The notes under the pieces were generated by a model. The model was given only the letters and a program-made list of their open reading frames with translations. It made no database searches and was not told the DNA's origin. A stretch of DNA of 64,000 bases from Brachynemurus nebulosus (taxonomy: Eukaryota; Arthropoda; Insecta; Neuroptera; Myrmeleontidae), in NCBI GenBank assembly GCA_035578155.1, contig JAPWDM010000022.1, forward strand, positions 3,721,076 through 3,785,075. Reading direction: 5' to 3'. The position numbers and the translations under genes were made by a program. Shown here in pieces: positions 34,016-47,916 of this stretch. The stretch's first letter is position 1. Each line of letters starts with the position of its first letter.

Positions 34016-36190
34016 AAGAGTCTGGAACCATTACCATAGGTGAATTTGCCCAAGAAATGAAATTCAACGATATGTATGCGATTGTGTAGCTTAGTGAAAG
34101 AGTAAACCATACGTATGGATTTTTCCTCAATATCTTTACATTTTGCGGAGTTATAATAACAAATACCAAAAAATAGTGGTCTTATTCAAACTTTTTTTTC
34201 TCGTAAACTATTACAGATAAAACGATAAAACAAAATCCATATTGTTTGCTATGTCCAGTACTTTATCATATATTTTTTTCATTTAAAACGGACATTAAAT
34301 ACCCTTTATAAAATACGAAAAAAAAATTCATTAAATTTTTTAGCTACTTGTACAAGAGTGACCACTTTCTTATTACTACCAAAAGAAAGCTCGCAAGCAC
34401 TTCCCTCATCTCCCTGAATTTTATTTTTGTCAAAAGGGTGGAACATATTGAAAAAAAATAAGAACATATATATTTGGTGATGTTCATGGTACGTATATAT
34501 GCAGGTACAGGTCAACAAATCTGACTTTACCTCTTCAAGGTCATTAAAAAAGCATTCTTAAAGAAGCGAGATAGTACTTAATATAAAGAAAAAATGACCT
34601 TGAAGCGGCAAAGTTAGATTTGTTGAACTGTACCTACTTGTTTTTGAATTACGTTTTTAAGAAATATTTTGAATGAATAAATGAATCATTGAATGTTTTT
34701 TTTTTTGTTTTTTTTTTTTTTTTTTTGTTTTTTTTTTTTTGTTTTTTTTTTTTTTTTTTTTTTTTTTTTATTACATGATAATCTAATGCCTGCTCTACAC
34801 TCTCGATCGAAGTTCCTCGACGAAGTAAGCGCTAAAGTTGGCTGAAGTCGGAATACCGTTATAACACCAGCCAGGAAGAACCATGAAATGACCTTTTACA
34901 CTCTCGTACTCGGTCCACTTTGCGAGAACTGAGAGTAGGCATAAGGAATCTAATATGTTTTATCTTCAAAATGTAGACTTTTTTCATATCGGAGTTCTAA
35001 AATACAATTAGTTACGAAAAAAGAACTAACTTCTCTCATTGTTTTTAACGTATTACTCAGTTCTACAATTATTTCGCAAGTAAATACAACTAACATTTTT
35101 ACTTACCCGTTAGGTAAACTAAAACTGTTTACTTGATCAGTTAGTGATGTATTTAACTTTATGACTGAATTTAAAATTGTAGACTTGAGAAGTATGTTAA
35201 AAGCAATGAAAAAAAAAATTATTTCTTGATTCGTAGCTGATTATTTTTTAAAACTCCTATGTGGAATGAGTCTACATTTTGAACATAAAACATATTAGAT
35301 TCCTTATGGCTACTCTCAATTCTCGCAAAGTGGACCGAGTACGAGAGTGTAAAAAGTCATTTCATAGTTCTCCGTGGCTGGTGTCATAACGGTACTCCGA
35401 CTTCAGTTAACTTTAGCGATTACTTCGTCGAGGAACTTCGATCGGGAGTGTAGAGCAGGCATTAGATTCTCATGTAATAAAAAAAAAAAAAGACAAAAAA
35501 AAAAATTCAATGATTCATTTATTCATTCAAAATATTTCTTAAAAACATAATTCAAAAACAAGTAGGTACAGTTCAACAAATATGACTTTGCCCCTTCAAG
35601 GTCATTTTATCTTTATATTAACTACTATCTCACTTCTTTAAGAATGCATTTTTAATGACCTTGAAGAGGTAAAGTCAGATTTGTTGACCTGTACCTGCAC
35701 ATACACATACCATGAACATCACCAAATATATATGTTCTTATTTTTTTTCAATATGTTCCACCCTTTTGACAAAAATAAAATTCAGGGAGATGAGGGAAGT
35801 GCTTGCGAGCTTTTTTTTGGTAGTAATAAGAAAGTGGTCACTCTTGTACAAGTAGCTAAAAAAATTTAATGAATTTTTTTTTCATATTTTATAAAGGGTA
35901 TTTAATGTCCATTTTAAATGAAAAAAATATATAATAAAGTACTGGACATAGCAAACAATATGGATTTTGTTTCATCGTTTTATCTGTAATAGTTTACGAG
36001 AAAAAAAAGTTTGAATAAGACCACTATTTTTTGGTATTTGGTATTATAACTCCGCAAAATGTAAAGATATTGGGAAAAATCCATACGTATGGTTTACTCT
36101 TTCACTAAGCTACACAATCGCGTACATATCGTTGAATTTCATTTCTTGGGCAAATTCACCTATAGTAATGGTTCCAGACTCTTTTAAAAT
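34016..36190. mobile_element. 2.2-kb foldback element
   Basis: Two arms of about 1.0 kb face each other around about 35100. The left arm runs from AAAGAGTCTGGAACCATTAC to CAGTTCTACAAT and the right arm runs back to GTTCCAGACTCTTT at about 36187. Matches include the hydrophilic frame MLTCTC (34518 minus / 35681 plus), ATAAGGAATCTAAT (34941 / 35294) and TGCCTGCTCTACACTC. The left arm carries a long T tract with G interruptions (34698-34769) that is much shorter, as A/C, in the right arm. The similar frames in both arms are explained by the palindrome and are not regarded as genes. Confidence 0.85.
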
Positions 36191-36339
36191 TGTTACTGTT
36201 TGTTTCTTTTTGTTATTTAAATTTTTTTCAGCAACTATTAGACTGTTAAAAAAGTTGTTTTTCTGTAATCTATGATTCAATTTAGCAACCCTATAAAAAT
36301 CAAAGGGGGGACGGTCATTTTTTGGACGTTTAGAACCTT

Positions 36340-36575
36340 TGAAGGTAACTCTTTTAAATGATAAACTGGCCCCCGTTTTTAATCCTAAAAATTTTTTTGC
36401 TGATTATTGACCAGTGATACATCTGCGCGTCATCAAGACCTAACATTATGCCAAATTTCAAATTTCTGCGTTGGACGAAAATTGACAGACGGACGAATAA
36501 ACACGAGAGAGATTTAATAAAATTTCCGTTTTTACTTTTAAGGTACGAAACTCTAAAAAAGAAGCTAATATTTAC
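36340..36575 (+). mobile_element. LINE-type 3' tail
   Basis: ATTGACAGACGGACGAATAA, then TTCCGTTTTTACTTTTAAGG and TACGAAACTCTAAAAAAG, resemble the 3' ends of RTE-type LINE repeats common in insects. No coding part is present. Confidence 0.45.
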
Positions 36576-36854
36576 TAAACAGCCATTCATTTCAAACATA
36601 CTCGTACACCTTGCAGTAAAAAAATTAATTTTTCAATTTCCTAATATAATCCAATTTATATGTAACTAATTAAAAAAAAACCTAACTTAAAAAATCCTTA
36701 ATTAAAGTATTAAAATTAATTAAATTAAAAAAGTACCTAATTTTCAAACTTAATTTTAAAAATATACCTAATTAAAAAAAAAAAAATAGAATGAGTGAAG
36801 AAAGTGATAAACTAGACTCCATGATGCTGGCATACCCTCTAAAAAGACGAACAT

Positions 36855-38555
<1,701 letters not shown>

Positions 38556-40811
38556 TGTACGTAACAAAATTGAAGAAAAAAAATTTAAATAAATTGTATT
38601 TAATTTAATTGCACTGCATTAGTTTTTGTATGTGAAAACTGCAGCTAAGTTTCTCGTTCTGTTGAACGAAAGAAATAAATAAAATTCAGATAAAATGTTT
38701 GTTTTGTTTTTTATGTATTTTTCTTTATGTATATTCTAATTATAAAACAAGGAAATTAAAAAAAATATTTCTTTTGGTAGTTTTGTAATTTACGATACAG
38801 AAACTACTATGGCCGTTTATTATAAATACAAGTTACAAAAATTTTTTATAAAACCCAGAGCCGGCATTATTTTAATTTTTATACACTATAAACACTCAGT
38901 TCTCTACATGGCGCCAATATTTTTATTAATTTTTAGTAAAAAGTATATAACAATCAAAAAAAAAAATGAGCTTGATTTTAAAATGTAACACACACTCTAA
39001 GAAGCTTCGTTTTGAAAACAAATAAATTTTCACTAATTTAAATACGGCGAGATTACACTGTTAACATATAAATTATATAATTTAGGGAAAAAGTTTACAA
39101 TCCGATGGACATAAAAGTAACCGCGGCTAATCAGTGATTACGAAAAAAAACTATTTGTAATTTGACCATGATGTGATCACTTGGCCGATAAGTTCTTTTA
39201 ATTACCAACTGAAAGTTCAAAACAAATCAAGCAATTTTCTAAATGATTGGAAAAGTTTGTTTGTTTTGAATCATTTTGTATGGAAATAAAAGTTTAAGTG
39301 CTTTCATTATGTTGTATCTAGTATATTATTGGGCACGTATACGGATTGAATAAAGTGATAAAATTCAATATTGCAAATTTTAATAGCTATTATAGTTTCA
39401 TGAATATTTGCAATACCTACTTAGTTTTCAAAATGGGAAATATGAAATTTACACAGAGTAATAAACTTTTAATATGCATTTATAAATGAACTTTATATAC
39501 GGAATATGTACAAAATAGTAAACGATAGTTCATAAAAGCTTGCCTTTCTTATCGATTGATATTTCCAACTTGCTCACTTCAATTATAAATCAGTCCGCCA
39601 AAATTTAAATTTTTTTTTTTTTTTTTGATGGAAATATACTAAATTTAATAGACTTGACGTATTGTAGTATCGAACGCCTAAGTCACAATTAGAATATATT
39701 GCTTTTTTACATCACAAGCCATAGTAAATTTTACTCTTTTTTTAAAATGTCATTGAATACATAGTAAACGAATTTTTTTATTTATTAACACTAGTAAATT
39801 GATAAACAATCATTTCGTATCACAGAATTATACCATTTGAAAATTAATCTTCCATTAACGAAAATTATGTCAGTTGCCAGATGTAATTCATAACCAATGT
39901 ATTTTTGTACAAAATGTCAGAATGAGAATGCCGTGTAAAAAATATTGTCCGTATAGTTTCAGCTATAATAACTCTCTATATTTTAAATAATAATAGGAAG
40001 TAATTTTTAGCAAAAAATATCAATACAGTCGGCACCGTGAAAGTGTTACACCACGGGACTAAATAAATCACAGTTTCATAGTGAGATAGGCGTCAAAGTA
40101 AAATTTTGATTATACATTTAAGAAGTTTATTAATAAATTAAAAAGTTTATAAAATAAAATGTAAACTACCTATTACAAATTAAAATAATAAAAATTTTTA
40201 AGATAATTTTTCTTTTTTTTTTTTATTATTCTGGCTGTATGGAGTCATGTCACTAACACATTACATTTGTTAGTGAGAGACACACGTGGCTCAAAATTTT
40301 TGTTTTTTGTTGATTCAGTTTTATTGTATTAATTTTAATAAGCGAAAAAATGTAGTAAATTGGTAAACTATTTTAACTGAAATTCATACTCGAGATTAAA
40401 GGAAAAACCAACGTTATTATTTGGCTGTAGAATGATTTTTTGTTTGGCGTCCGTGTCCTTTTATACAATATAATATCGAAGAAATCTGATTCAATAAAAT
40501 GGTCGTTTCAAAATCTACAATAATTTTTTTTTAGAATGAAATGTGATTCATGTATCATTTCCTGATAGTTATATAGGATGGATTTTATGTCATTTTAATA
40601 ATATAATAATGTAACAGTACATATAGATACCACGTGTACAAATAATCTGTTTACAGATAAAAAATTTGGATTCTTGAGTTTTTTTAATAAATGCTAATTT
40701 ATTTGAAAGCGCCTAAGGCTTTTCAAAAATTTCTCAAACAATTAACATTGAAAACTTCCAAATTTTTTACACGGTATTGTTTCGCTAAAATAATGTAGTT
40801 AATGTACTTAC
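38556..40811. other. Probable intron sequence, no feature
   Basis: AT-rich stretch immediately 3' (minus strand) of the receptor exon. No other exon, RNA or repeat boundary is supported. Homopolymer runs occur at 39609-39626 and 40213-40224. Confidence 0.4.
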
Positions 40812-40959
40812 GTTCCCAGGGGCAACCATATAATTCAACTCGCATACAGACTGTGCGTGGATGTTCACTATACGGGATAAATCGTACACGGCTTGCTACG
40901 AACGGTAACTCTAAACGTTGCCGGACCACCAAATACGTATTGCTGTTTCCCGTTAACAC
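40812..40959 (-). CDS. Discoidin-domain receptor exon (partial gene)
   Basis: The 148-bp exon encodes 49 residues, including GNSNTYLVV, LPFVASRVRFIPYSEHPRT and VCMRVELYGCPW. These match the last strands of the F5/8 type C (discoidin) domain of discoidin-domain receptor tyrosine kinases, membrane receptors that bind collagen in animals. The RVELYGC ending with its conserved Cys and following W is characteristic. On the minus strand it is preceded by a T-rich tract and AG (40961-40960) and followed by GTAAGT (40811-40806), so both splice sites are consensus. It opens in phase 0 and ends after one base of the next codon. The frame read-through past 40811 is intron. No other exon of this receptor is recognised in the window, so the flanking introns are probably tens of kilobases. 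DDR is the best match; a DDR-related discoidin protein cannot be excluded. Confidence 0.85.
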
Positions 40960-41424
40960 CTAAAAAAAAAGAGAAAAAAATAGAAATAAAAAATATCAAA
41001 TACTCGACGAAAAAAAAAAAAAAAACAGAAAAAACTACACAACATGGAAATTTGCATTTCAATTAAAAATTTAACACACATCGTTATAAATGGGAATGTG
41101 TGTGTGTAGGTAGGGTAAGCATTCAGTATTAAACACATTTGTTAAAAAAAGAGAAAAATTGTTTAAAACAGTTTATGGAATTTTAAATAATTTTTTACTA
41201 AATTAGATTAAAAATGGTTAGTTATGTAGCATCACATAGAGCAATGAGTAATAAAATTTATTATCACTGTATTTCGTTTTATTAGAATTAAAACAATTTG
41301 AAGTGTGTAAAAACAAGAGTGCGATCAGTCGGGGTAATTTAGGGTATAGTCAAGGTAATCTGGGTATAGGAGCTATTTATATTTTTATATTTAATTGGAG
41401 CGGAGTGACCATCAGATAAGTGAA
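40960..41424. other. Probable intron, acceptor side
   Basis: It contains the T-rich tract (as A on the plus strand, 40961-41027) next to the exon acceptor. Frames here are read-throughs of that tract. Confidence 0.5.
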
Positions 41425-41480
41425 GAGTTGTCTGATGATGATTATTGTATGGATCGAAACATGTTAAAATTAATTGAATA
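41425..41480 (+). ncRNA. Hammerhead-like motif, partial
   Basis: A perfect CTGATGA core (41432-41438), a weak GAT/ATC stem II, GAAAC (41456-41460), AT and GTT follow the expected order with a 1-bp stem III. A convincing stem I is missing. It is probably the eroded end of a Penelope-type element. Confidence 0.3.
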
Positions 41481-41609
41481 AAATTAGTATTTTTGCAAAG
41501 TAAAGAGTTTTATTAATTATTTATTAGCAAATACGGAATACAATAAAGTAGCGCTCAAGTTAATTAAATTAAATTTAAGTGAATTTTCTTAGGTATCTTC
41601 ATAATTACT

Positions 41610-42416
41610 TACACGGAGAGAAAAACCCTATAATTTTTGTAGAGAAAATTTCAGAAAAATTACCATGCTCCCCTATAATCCGCACGCGATCGACGACCAA
41701 AATAAAAAATATGTGCTAGCATGGTAAAATTTAATGTTGTGCTAACACAACTTTTATCACACTCTTATGCATATATGTTATAGTTTAATTCTTGTTGTCG
41801 TACTCTTTCATTTGCGCATCTGACTCGCGACCTTATGTTGGTTGCACTGTACCTGTAAAAACATGTATACAAAAATGATTGCCAACAATATATTCTAATA
41901 CATATACATACTAAAGATAGGTAAATAACAAAAAGATGAATTAAACGATGACATCGTCCTAAGAGAGTGTAAAAGAAACTGACTACTACCTGTGCTAGCT
42001 GCTTGTAACACAGTCTGAAGGTGCTTGGTGCAAACTGTCTGACAAAGTTTCTTCCACAGTCCACACCTATGGTTCGCATGTAACTCGCTGAGTGAGGTAC
42101 ATTTCATTACAGCGTTCCCAACACAACCAACCTTCTTTCTGTTTTTTTTCTTTCTATTATTAGCATGTTAGCATGGTAATTTTTTTTAATAAAAACAATT
42201 AAAAATTATTTTTTTGTCGGTAATGGAACTTTTTACTGTGCTGTTTTACAAATTTTACGGAGATAATATTACGAAAAGAACATTCCATCCTTTAAATTTT
42301 TTATGGTTAATTATAATCTTTATATTTTTACCTTACAGAATTGAATATGTTCGCCTTTTACACGTCGATTGTAGTGCTGAGCACAGTAATTTTTATAGGA
42401 ATTTTCTCTCCGTGTA
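41610..42416. mobile_element. TIR element, mariner/pogo-like ends
   Basis: TACACGGAGAGAAAA at 41610 is mirrored by TTTTCTCTCCGTGTA ending at 42416, both inside TA. The match extends inward (CCCTATAATTTTT / AATTTTTATAGG). A second inverted pair, TTACCATGCT / AGCATGGTAA, lies deeper. It is 807 bp with no transposase. Weak frames at 41765-42107 and 42214-42553 have no domain. Confidence 0.65.
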
Positions 42417-42524
42417 GAATTGAAAAGTTTTTGAAATTTTGCAATAAGGTAGGAGTGTTAACATACTTAAAATCGGCAATTGATTTTTTCAAAATGGCGT
42501 CTCAATGGAGAAGAGATGAGCTAA

Positions 42525-42865
42525 AATATGAACTTTCCCCTGGGTGGTACTGATAGCGAGCGTACTTAATTACCAGTACCAACTGGGAGATCGGATTTCG
42601 ATTTTTAAAGTCAGATATGTCCATGAAGTAGTTTGTGGAGTTTCCCTTCACAACTGCAGGTGAATATCGGTTCAATATAGCACCTTTGAGATGGCTGCAA
42701 ACGCGTACCTTCCAAGTGTTAGACGACTTCACTCTGCTTGTATTTCAGTCACACCACAATAATAAATAAATATAATTTTAAATATAATAAGTGTTTGTTG
42801 TAGATAGTGTCTAAAGAATGACCGTTATGTAAACCCCATTATTATCATTAAGAAGTTAATAAATC
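42525..42865 (+). mobile_element. tRNA-derived SINE, second copy
   Basis: The tRNA-like head (TAGCGAGCGTAC, then a B-box-like GGATTTCGATTTT at about 42593-42605) is followed by GTTTCCCTTCACAA (also at 852), TGAATATCGG and the tail AAACCCCATTATTATCATT. Its frames on the minus strand are spurious. Confidence 0.65.
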
Positions 42866-43068
42866 CTTGATGGTGTCAATGTGCTATGTCCAGTGTAATA
42901 AGTCGTATGAAGTATTACTATTTCCAAAATATTTAAATTACAAATTCAGTTCAAATTAGTCGTAACTACTAAATCCACTCGGCATTACATTTAATAGTGA
43001 AATAATTTTTCTCTTTCTTTTTATTTTTCAATTCTTTTGGAATACATTGTCAATGATGGTAAAATAAA

Positions 43069-43110
43069 ACACTCCTGTCGCAGCATTCTGCACAACATAG
43101 CAGATTTGTA
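43069..43110 (+). mobile_element. Family-A head fragment
   Basis: CTCCTGTCGCAGCATTCTGC followed by ACATAGCAGATTTG matches only the first 40 bp of the element at 54293. Confidence 0.6.
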
Positions 43111-43254
43111 AAAAATATAGGTATATTTATGGAAATAAAATTTTTAGCGTACATACTATTAGACCTAAGATAACTCCCAGTAATCGGGTTTTATCTCGAT
43201 ATTTTAGATTTTTGTTAAAACCGACGACACTTATGTTTTTTTTTCATAATTTTT

Positions 43255-43377
43255 AGTCGAATTTTCTCCGAAAAATTAGACTTATACAGTCTATACGATA
43301 AGAGCTGCGAGAGGCGAGACCAGGGGCGCTATCCGTTTTCGGACCCGTAGAACACGATTATGTAAAAAAAAAAGATG

Positions 43378-43444
<67 letters not shown>

Positions 43445-44948
43445 ATTTTCCCGCAACCTTTTAATATGTGTAGGGCCCCCCTATGGAAGTTAAGAGATGA
43501 AATTTGGTAAGTGGGGCTTATTCCGATGCACAACAATACTATCAAAGTGGGGTCAAATTTTGGGCAAATTTTTTTTCGGACCCGACCTTTAAGGGGGTGG
43601 TGGGGGGCGGACAAGCAATAAAACTTTTCCAAATCGGTTTTAAATAATATTTCGGTCAATTATCTACAACATATCCAAAATTCAGCTTCCTAGGATGATA
43701 TGGTGGGAGTAGAGGGGGGAAAAACGATTTTCGCTGGATCTAACAGGCCCCCAGCCCCCCAGAATTAACGTAGAGGGTTGAAATTTGGTGTGTTGATAAA
43801 GTTCGTACCTAGGTTGTGCTTTTTGGAGGTTTTAATATTTTACCCCCACCCCCCTCATTTTTAAGCTACAATTTCATGCATTTTCGACGTTTTCGAAGTT
43901 TGTACCACTCGCACAGGTCACCCCGAATAAACCTAGAGGGCTGAAATTTTGTATTCGGATTGAGTTAGTATCAAGGGGGTGCCTTTTGGGGGTCTCGACT
44001 TTTAACCCCTACCCCCACCATTTTTATACCCAAAAGAACATGATTTTTCTTGTTTTTTAACAGTTTCGTTCGGGTCAAAATCTCCCCAAATAAACCTAGA
44101 GGGCTGAAATTTGGTGTACAGGTTAAGCTAATAGCCAGACACTGTTTTTTGGAGGTTTCAACTTTTAACCCTTACCCCCACGATTTTTACGCCAATATTT
44201 CCTTAATTTTTTTGCTTGTTTTCTAACACGTCTAGAGACTCCATAAGGAAACCCAGAGGGCTGAAATTTTGTACGTGTATTCAGTTAGTATCCAGCTAGT
44301 ACCTTGTAGGGAGTCCACATCACTTTTCCCCCCACTTCTCCCATTTTTACATCGGAATTGAATGCTATTGTTAAATGTGTTTTAAAAGCATTATGTTTAT
44401 TCTAAATACAAGTAGGCGAATAGTAATTTTAAAAAATTTAAAAAAAAGTGAACTTACTTTTATGACAAATGAAATACGTACATGTTAAGTAATTTAAAAA
44501 TGTTATTAAAGTCACTGTTTATTTATAAATTAGGAATTTTGAATTTTTAGTATTTATAAAATAGAAATTTTGGATTTTTTTGGAAAGAAAAAATATCTTT
44601 ATAAAGGCCTTCCAGTTTACTATTTAAGGTCCTTTTTTAATATTTAAAACTAAAACATAAAGGCAATTAGCGGATAAACATGGGCAGGAATGTCCTCGTA
44701 CGAATTGTGTTGGCTTTTTTTCTGCTACCTGTTTTCGGCACAAAATTGAAATTTACTGAGATACAGCCCTTAAATACTTAAAAACCTTTTTTTAAAGCCT
44801 CGATCAGCCGAACACTCATCACCAGTTTTGAAACCAACAAAATGACAATTCGGTTGTAGACTTTTAATCACATTTCGCTTGTAGACATTCAATACCGAAG
44901 ATGAAGGGAAAATTCGACTACCGTGATGGGGCCCCGCTGCTCACGGCG
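43255..44948 (+). mobile_element. Helentron-like repeat, copy A
   Basis: It begins AGTCGAATTTTCTCCG after a T run and ends CCGTGA-loop-TCACGGCG before a T run. The 3' end is a 6-bp-stem hairpin whose loop holds GGGGCCCC. Just inside it, GGGAAAATTCGACT is the inverse of the 5' end. Subterminal inverted repeats, a terminal hairpin, insertion in T and an internal microsatellite, here (TA)n at 43382-43447, are the layout described for non-autonomous Helentrons (HINE/DINE). The body has modules starting at 43771, 43934, 44097 and 44254, each with TAGAGGGYTGAAATTTTG. No Rep/helicase frame is present. The classification is inferred from structure. Confidence 0.65.
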
Positions 44949-45087
44949 TTTTTTTTTTTTATTTACGTGGAATAAAATTTACATCGCAATTTTTCCATAG
45001 GTACGTAGTACCGTACGTTTTTAAAAAGCACCTCAAAAAAAACAAAGAAAATTTTTTCCACTTATTAACTATAATCTAACTAATCAA

Positions 45088-45145
45088 AACAAGTTCGGTA
45101 AGTGCGAGTCTGATTCGCGCACGAAGGTTATAGATACAGCCTGTT
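45088..45145 (+). repeat. LINE-type repeat fragment
   Basis: AAGTTCGGTAAGTGCGAGTC and TGATTCGCGCACGAAGG match a phrase common near the 3' part of insect RTE-like repeats. It is short and isolated. Confidence 0.35.
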
Positions 45146-45301
45146 TCAGAGAAGTAAGAATATTATATAAATTTTAACATGTGGAAAAAGTTACATTGAA
45201 TAGATAATGTACTATTTAATTAACACCTATAGCATAGTTATAGCATAAATTTTTAATTATAATATTTTTAATACTATATTGCGGTTTTTATTGAAAGAAG
45301 T

Positions 45302-45459
45302 AAGTGAAAAATGGACAGGGATCCATCGAAGCCTCATTTTTGGGTAAAGGGTAATAAAATAATTTTTGGACGACTACACGGTAGGAGTCCCATTTGTTAA
45401 TAATAACCCTCTGCCCGAGAATGAGGTTTCGACGGAGCTGTTCTGTTCATTTTTCACTT
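45302..45459. repeat. Small hairpin element
   Basis: AAGTGAAAAATGGACAG is mirrored by CTGTTCATTTTTCACTT. Inside, GAAGCCTCATTTTTGGGTAA pairs with CCGAGAATGAGGTTTC. The stretch 45460-46012 after it is featureless. Confidence 0.7.
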
Positions 45460-46016
45460 GGGCAATAATCAGTGTATTCAGCTGTAATAGATGAATTTTC
45501 CTTCTAGAAATTCACTAAAAGGTGTACGGAAAATCAATAAATAACCAAATTTGATTGTTAATAATTGGAAAAATGTCATGGATTTATTCATTCGCATGTT
45601 CTATCTTTTAACTCGAACAAATTCGCTTCAATTTCATTCTGGTATGTGTGTATGTTTGTATGTGTTCATTTGTATAAATGTGTCTGGAGGCAGCTTATCA
45701 TTAATACATTAATATAACAAACATAATCTCATCTAGTCAGTTCAACAAGCAACTAAATGCGAAGGAGAAAAATATTATTGGAACCCATCCAATATATATT
45801 ATTACACGCAAATGTAAATACTATGTCTAAATAATTTCATTTAAGAATATAATCGTGGAATTTTAGTCTAATACAAAATTATTATGACTCGTCACATATT
45901 ATCTGGTTAGACAGTTGTACTGCCTTCACACTTCTGCGTACGAATCTTATAGACGGCGCTTGTGGGATATGCCTTTCCTAACAACATTTATAGATTGTCA
46001 AGTCGAATCGAGTTAA

Positions 46017-46550
46017 GCGGGTTCTACACGATGCTACGAACGTTCCTTCCAACGTTTGATCGAACGTTTGAGGCAATTGAGTTCGATAGTTGGTGCGACG
46101 TATGTATCTGCTACACGGTGAATCGAATGTTTGATCCAATACGAATGATGATGTGTTGGTACTCAGTGGATGAGGCTGTTATCTGTCTGATGTTATCTCT
46201 AATGTTATACACTGATGTTGTCTCTCTTGTATAATGTGTTGGGACAAACGTTTATTCAGTGGACGACGCTGTTATCTGTCTGATGTTATCTCTAATGTTA
46301 TACACTTCACATGAACGAGTCGTGCAGCTGCTGAGTCGAACCAACCAACGCAACCAACATTGACCTTCAAACGTTCGAAGCATCCCTTTGACTCGGTGCA
46401 AGAATACCGACATCGAGCGGGACATGGCCAAATGCGAGTGTTTGACGCTCGACATTGGACACTCGTAGGTTCGAACAACGGCCACACGATGCGATGAACC
46501 ATCGAACGTCCAATGTTGGAAGGTGTTCGTAGCATCGTGTAGAACCGTCT
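46017..46550. mobile_element. TTAA-flanked MITE
   Basis: Termini carrying GGTTCTACACGATGCTACGA in inverse orientation lie between TTAA at 46013-46016 and 46551-46554. TTAA duplication is the signature of piggyBac-type transposition, though the ends lack the usual CCC. Inside, about 50 bp (GCTGTTATCTGTCTGATGTT onward) is directly repeated at 46175 and 46266. GAACG and CGTTC motifs are frequent. Frames on both strands are not considered genes. Confidence 0.7.
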
Positions 46551-46554
46551 TTAA

Positions 46555-47721
46555 AAGAAAGATGCATCATTAGTATTACAAGCTATATTTTGTAATAATA
46601 ATAATAATAACGTTAAAACATAAAGTTTAATCTCCTGTTCTTCATAATGCTATATCTAAATCATTATATAAAATCATCCATGACATTATTTTTATAATTT
46701 ATAATATAAGAAACATTCAAGTCATTAATTTATTAACATTATAAAACTAATAAATATGAATTCAAATAGTAGAATTCAACCGTTATCTTAGAAAAAGTAT
46801 GTCGAAATTTAACTGGAACGCTACAAAGAAAACCATCAAAGTCAGTCACAGACACTGAACCCTGGCTTGTTATATTTATCATTTACAACAGTAGTCCGAA
46901 TATTCTGGATGAGATATTTCAGTCTATAATGTGTACTCATTTGTTACCACACTTATGTTAGTTACCTGATTCACATTACCCCTGCTCCTATCTATTACTC
47001 CCACCTATAAAATATTGCCACTAAAAAGAAATTTCTTTAAGCGTCTTTTATATTTTCTGAAGCATCTAGTTTTTAAAAAACAACAAACTCGTTAATTTAA
47101 AATCGATGCTTATGGCGACTCAAAAAACTATGTAATGAGATTTATTTAAAACTACAAGCGATTAAATTAAAACTAGAGCTTTTTATTCTCAAATTCTCTA
47201 AGCTCATGATCTAATTTGCTAATCAGTCTCATTGCAAAGTCATCCTAATTCATGTTATCATACTGTCCCATAATTTTTTTTTTTTTTTATTGTGAACCTC
47301 TATTCTGACATTTCTCGTATCAGTGACTCTCAAAACTTTCTGAGAGTGATCGCAATCGAACTTACCGCTTTCTTAATAACACTCATTTGTTTTATTAATT
47401 TGAAATATTGTTTTTACTTTTGACTTAATTTCGATTTGAAAATATGAGCATTGAAGACCGAAAATTCTAATTAATACAGTTTGCGGCTTTAACACCACGT
47501 TTCGGAGTTTTTGCATCTTTGTTTTGTGATTCGGGAAACTGTACTACCACCAACCACATATGTTTTGATCAAATTGAATCTTAAAATCAACAGGATTATA
47601 CAGTTTAACACCATACTGCAATTAACATGTAAATTAGTTTATTATACAAGGTAACATTATCAAATTTGTCAAGATTCAGGTTTGTAGATCGAACACTTCT
47701 TTTGTTTATGTTCATATTTTT
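46555..47721. other. Non-coding, no recognised feature
   Basis: AT-rich with a T run at 47276-47289. Confidence 0.4.
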
Positions 47722-47842
47722 AGTCGGATTTTCTCCGAAAAATTAGACTTATACAGTCTATACGATAAGAGCTGCGAGAGGCGAGAGTAGGGGCGCTATC
47801 CGTTTTCGGACCCGTAGAACACGAATATGTAGAAAAAAAATG

Positions 47843-47916
<74 letters not shown>

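Noticed and set aside
34306..35869. Gene pair encoding MLTCTC-type proteins on both strands
   Set aside because: The two frames are mirror copies within a foldback element and have no recognised domain.
42214..42553. Hydrophobic frames near 42.3 kb
   Set aside because: They are T-rich, span the right end of a TIR element, and have no homology or splice context.
45962..46570. Overlapping frames with Cys and Arg
   Set aside because: They are explained by the TTAA-flanked MITE with its inverted and direct repeats; there is no codon bias or domain.
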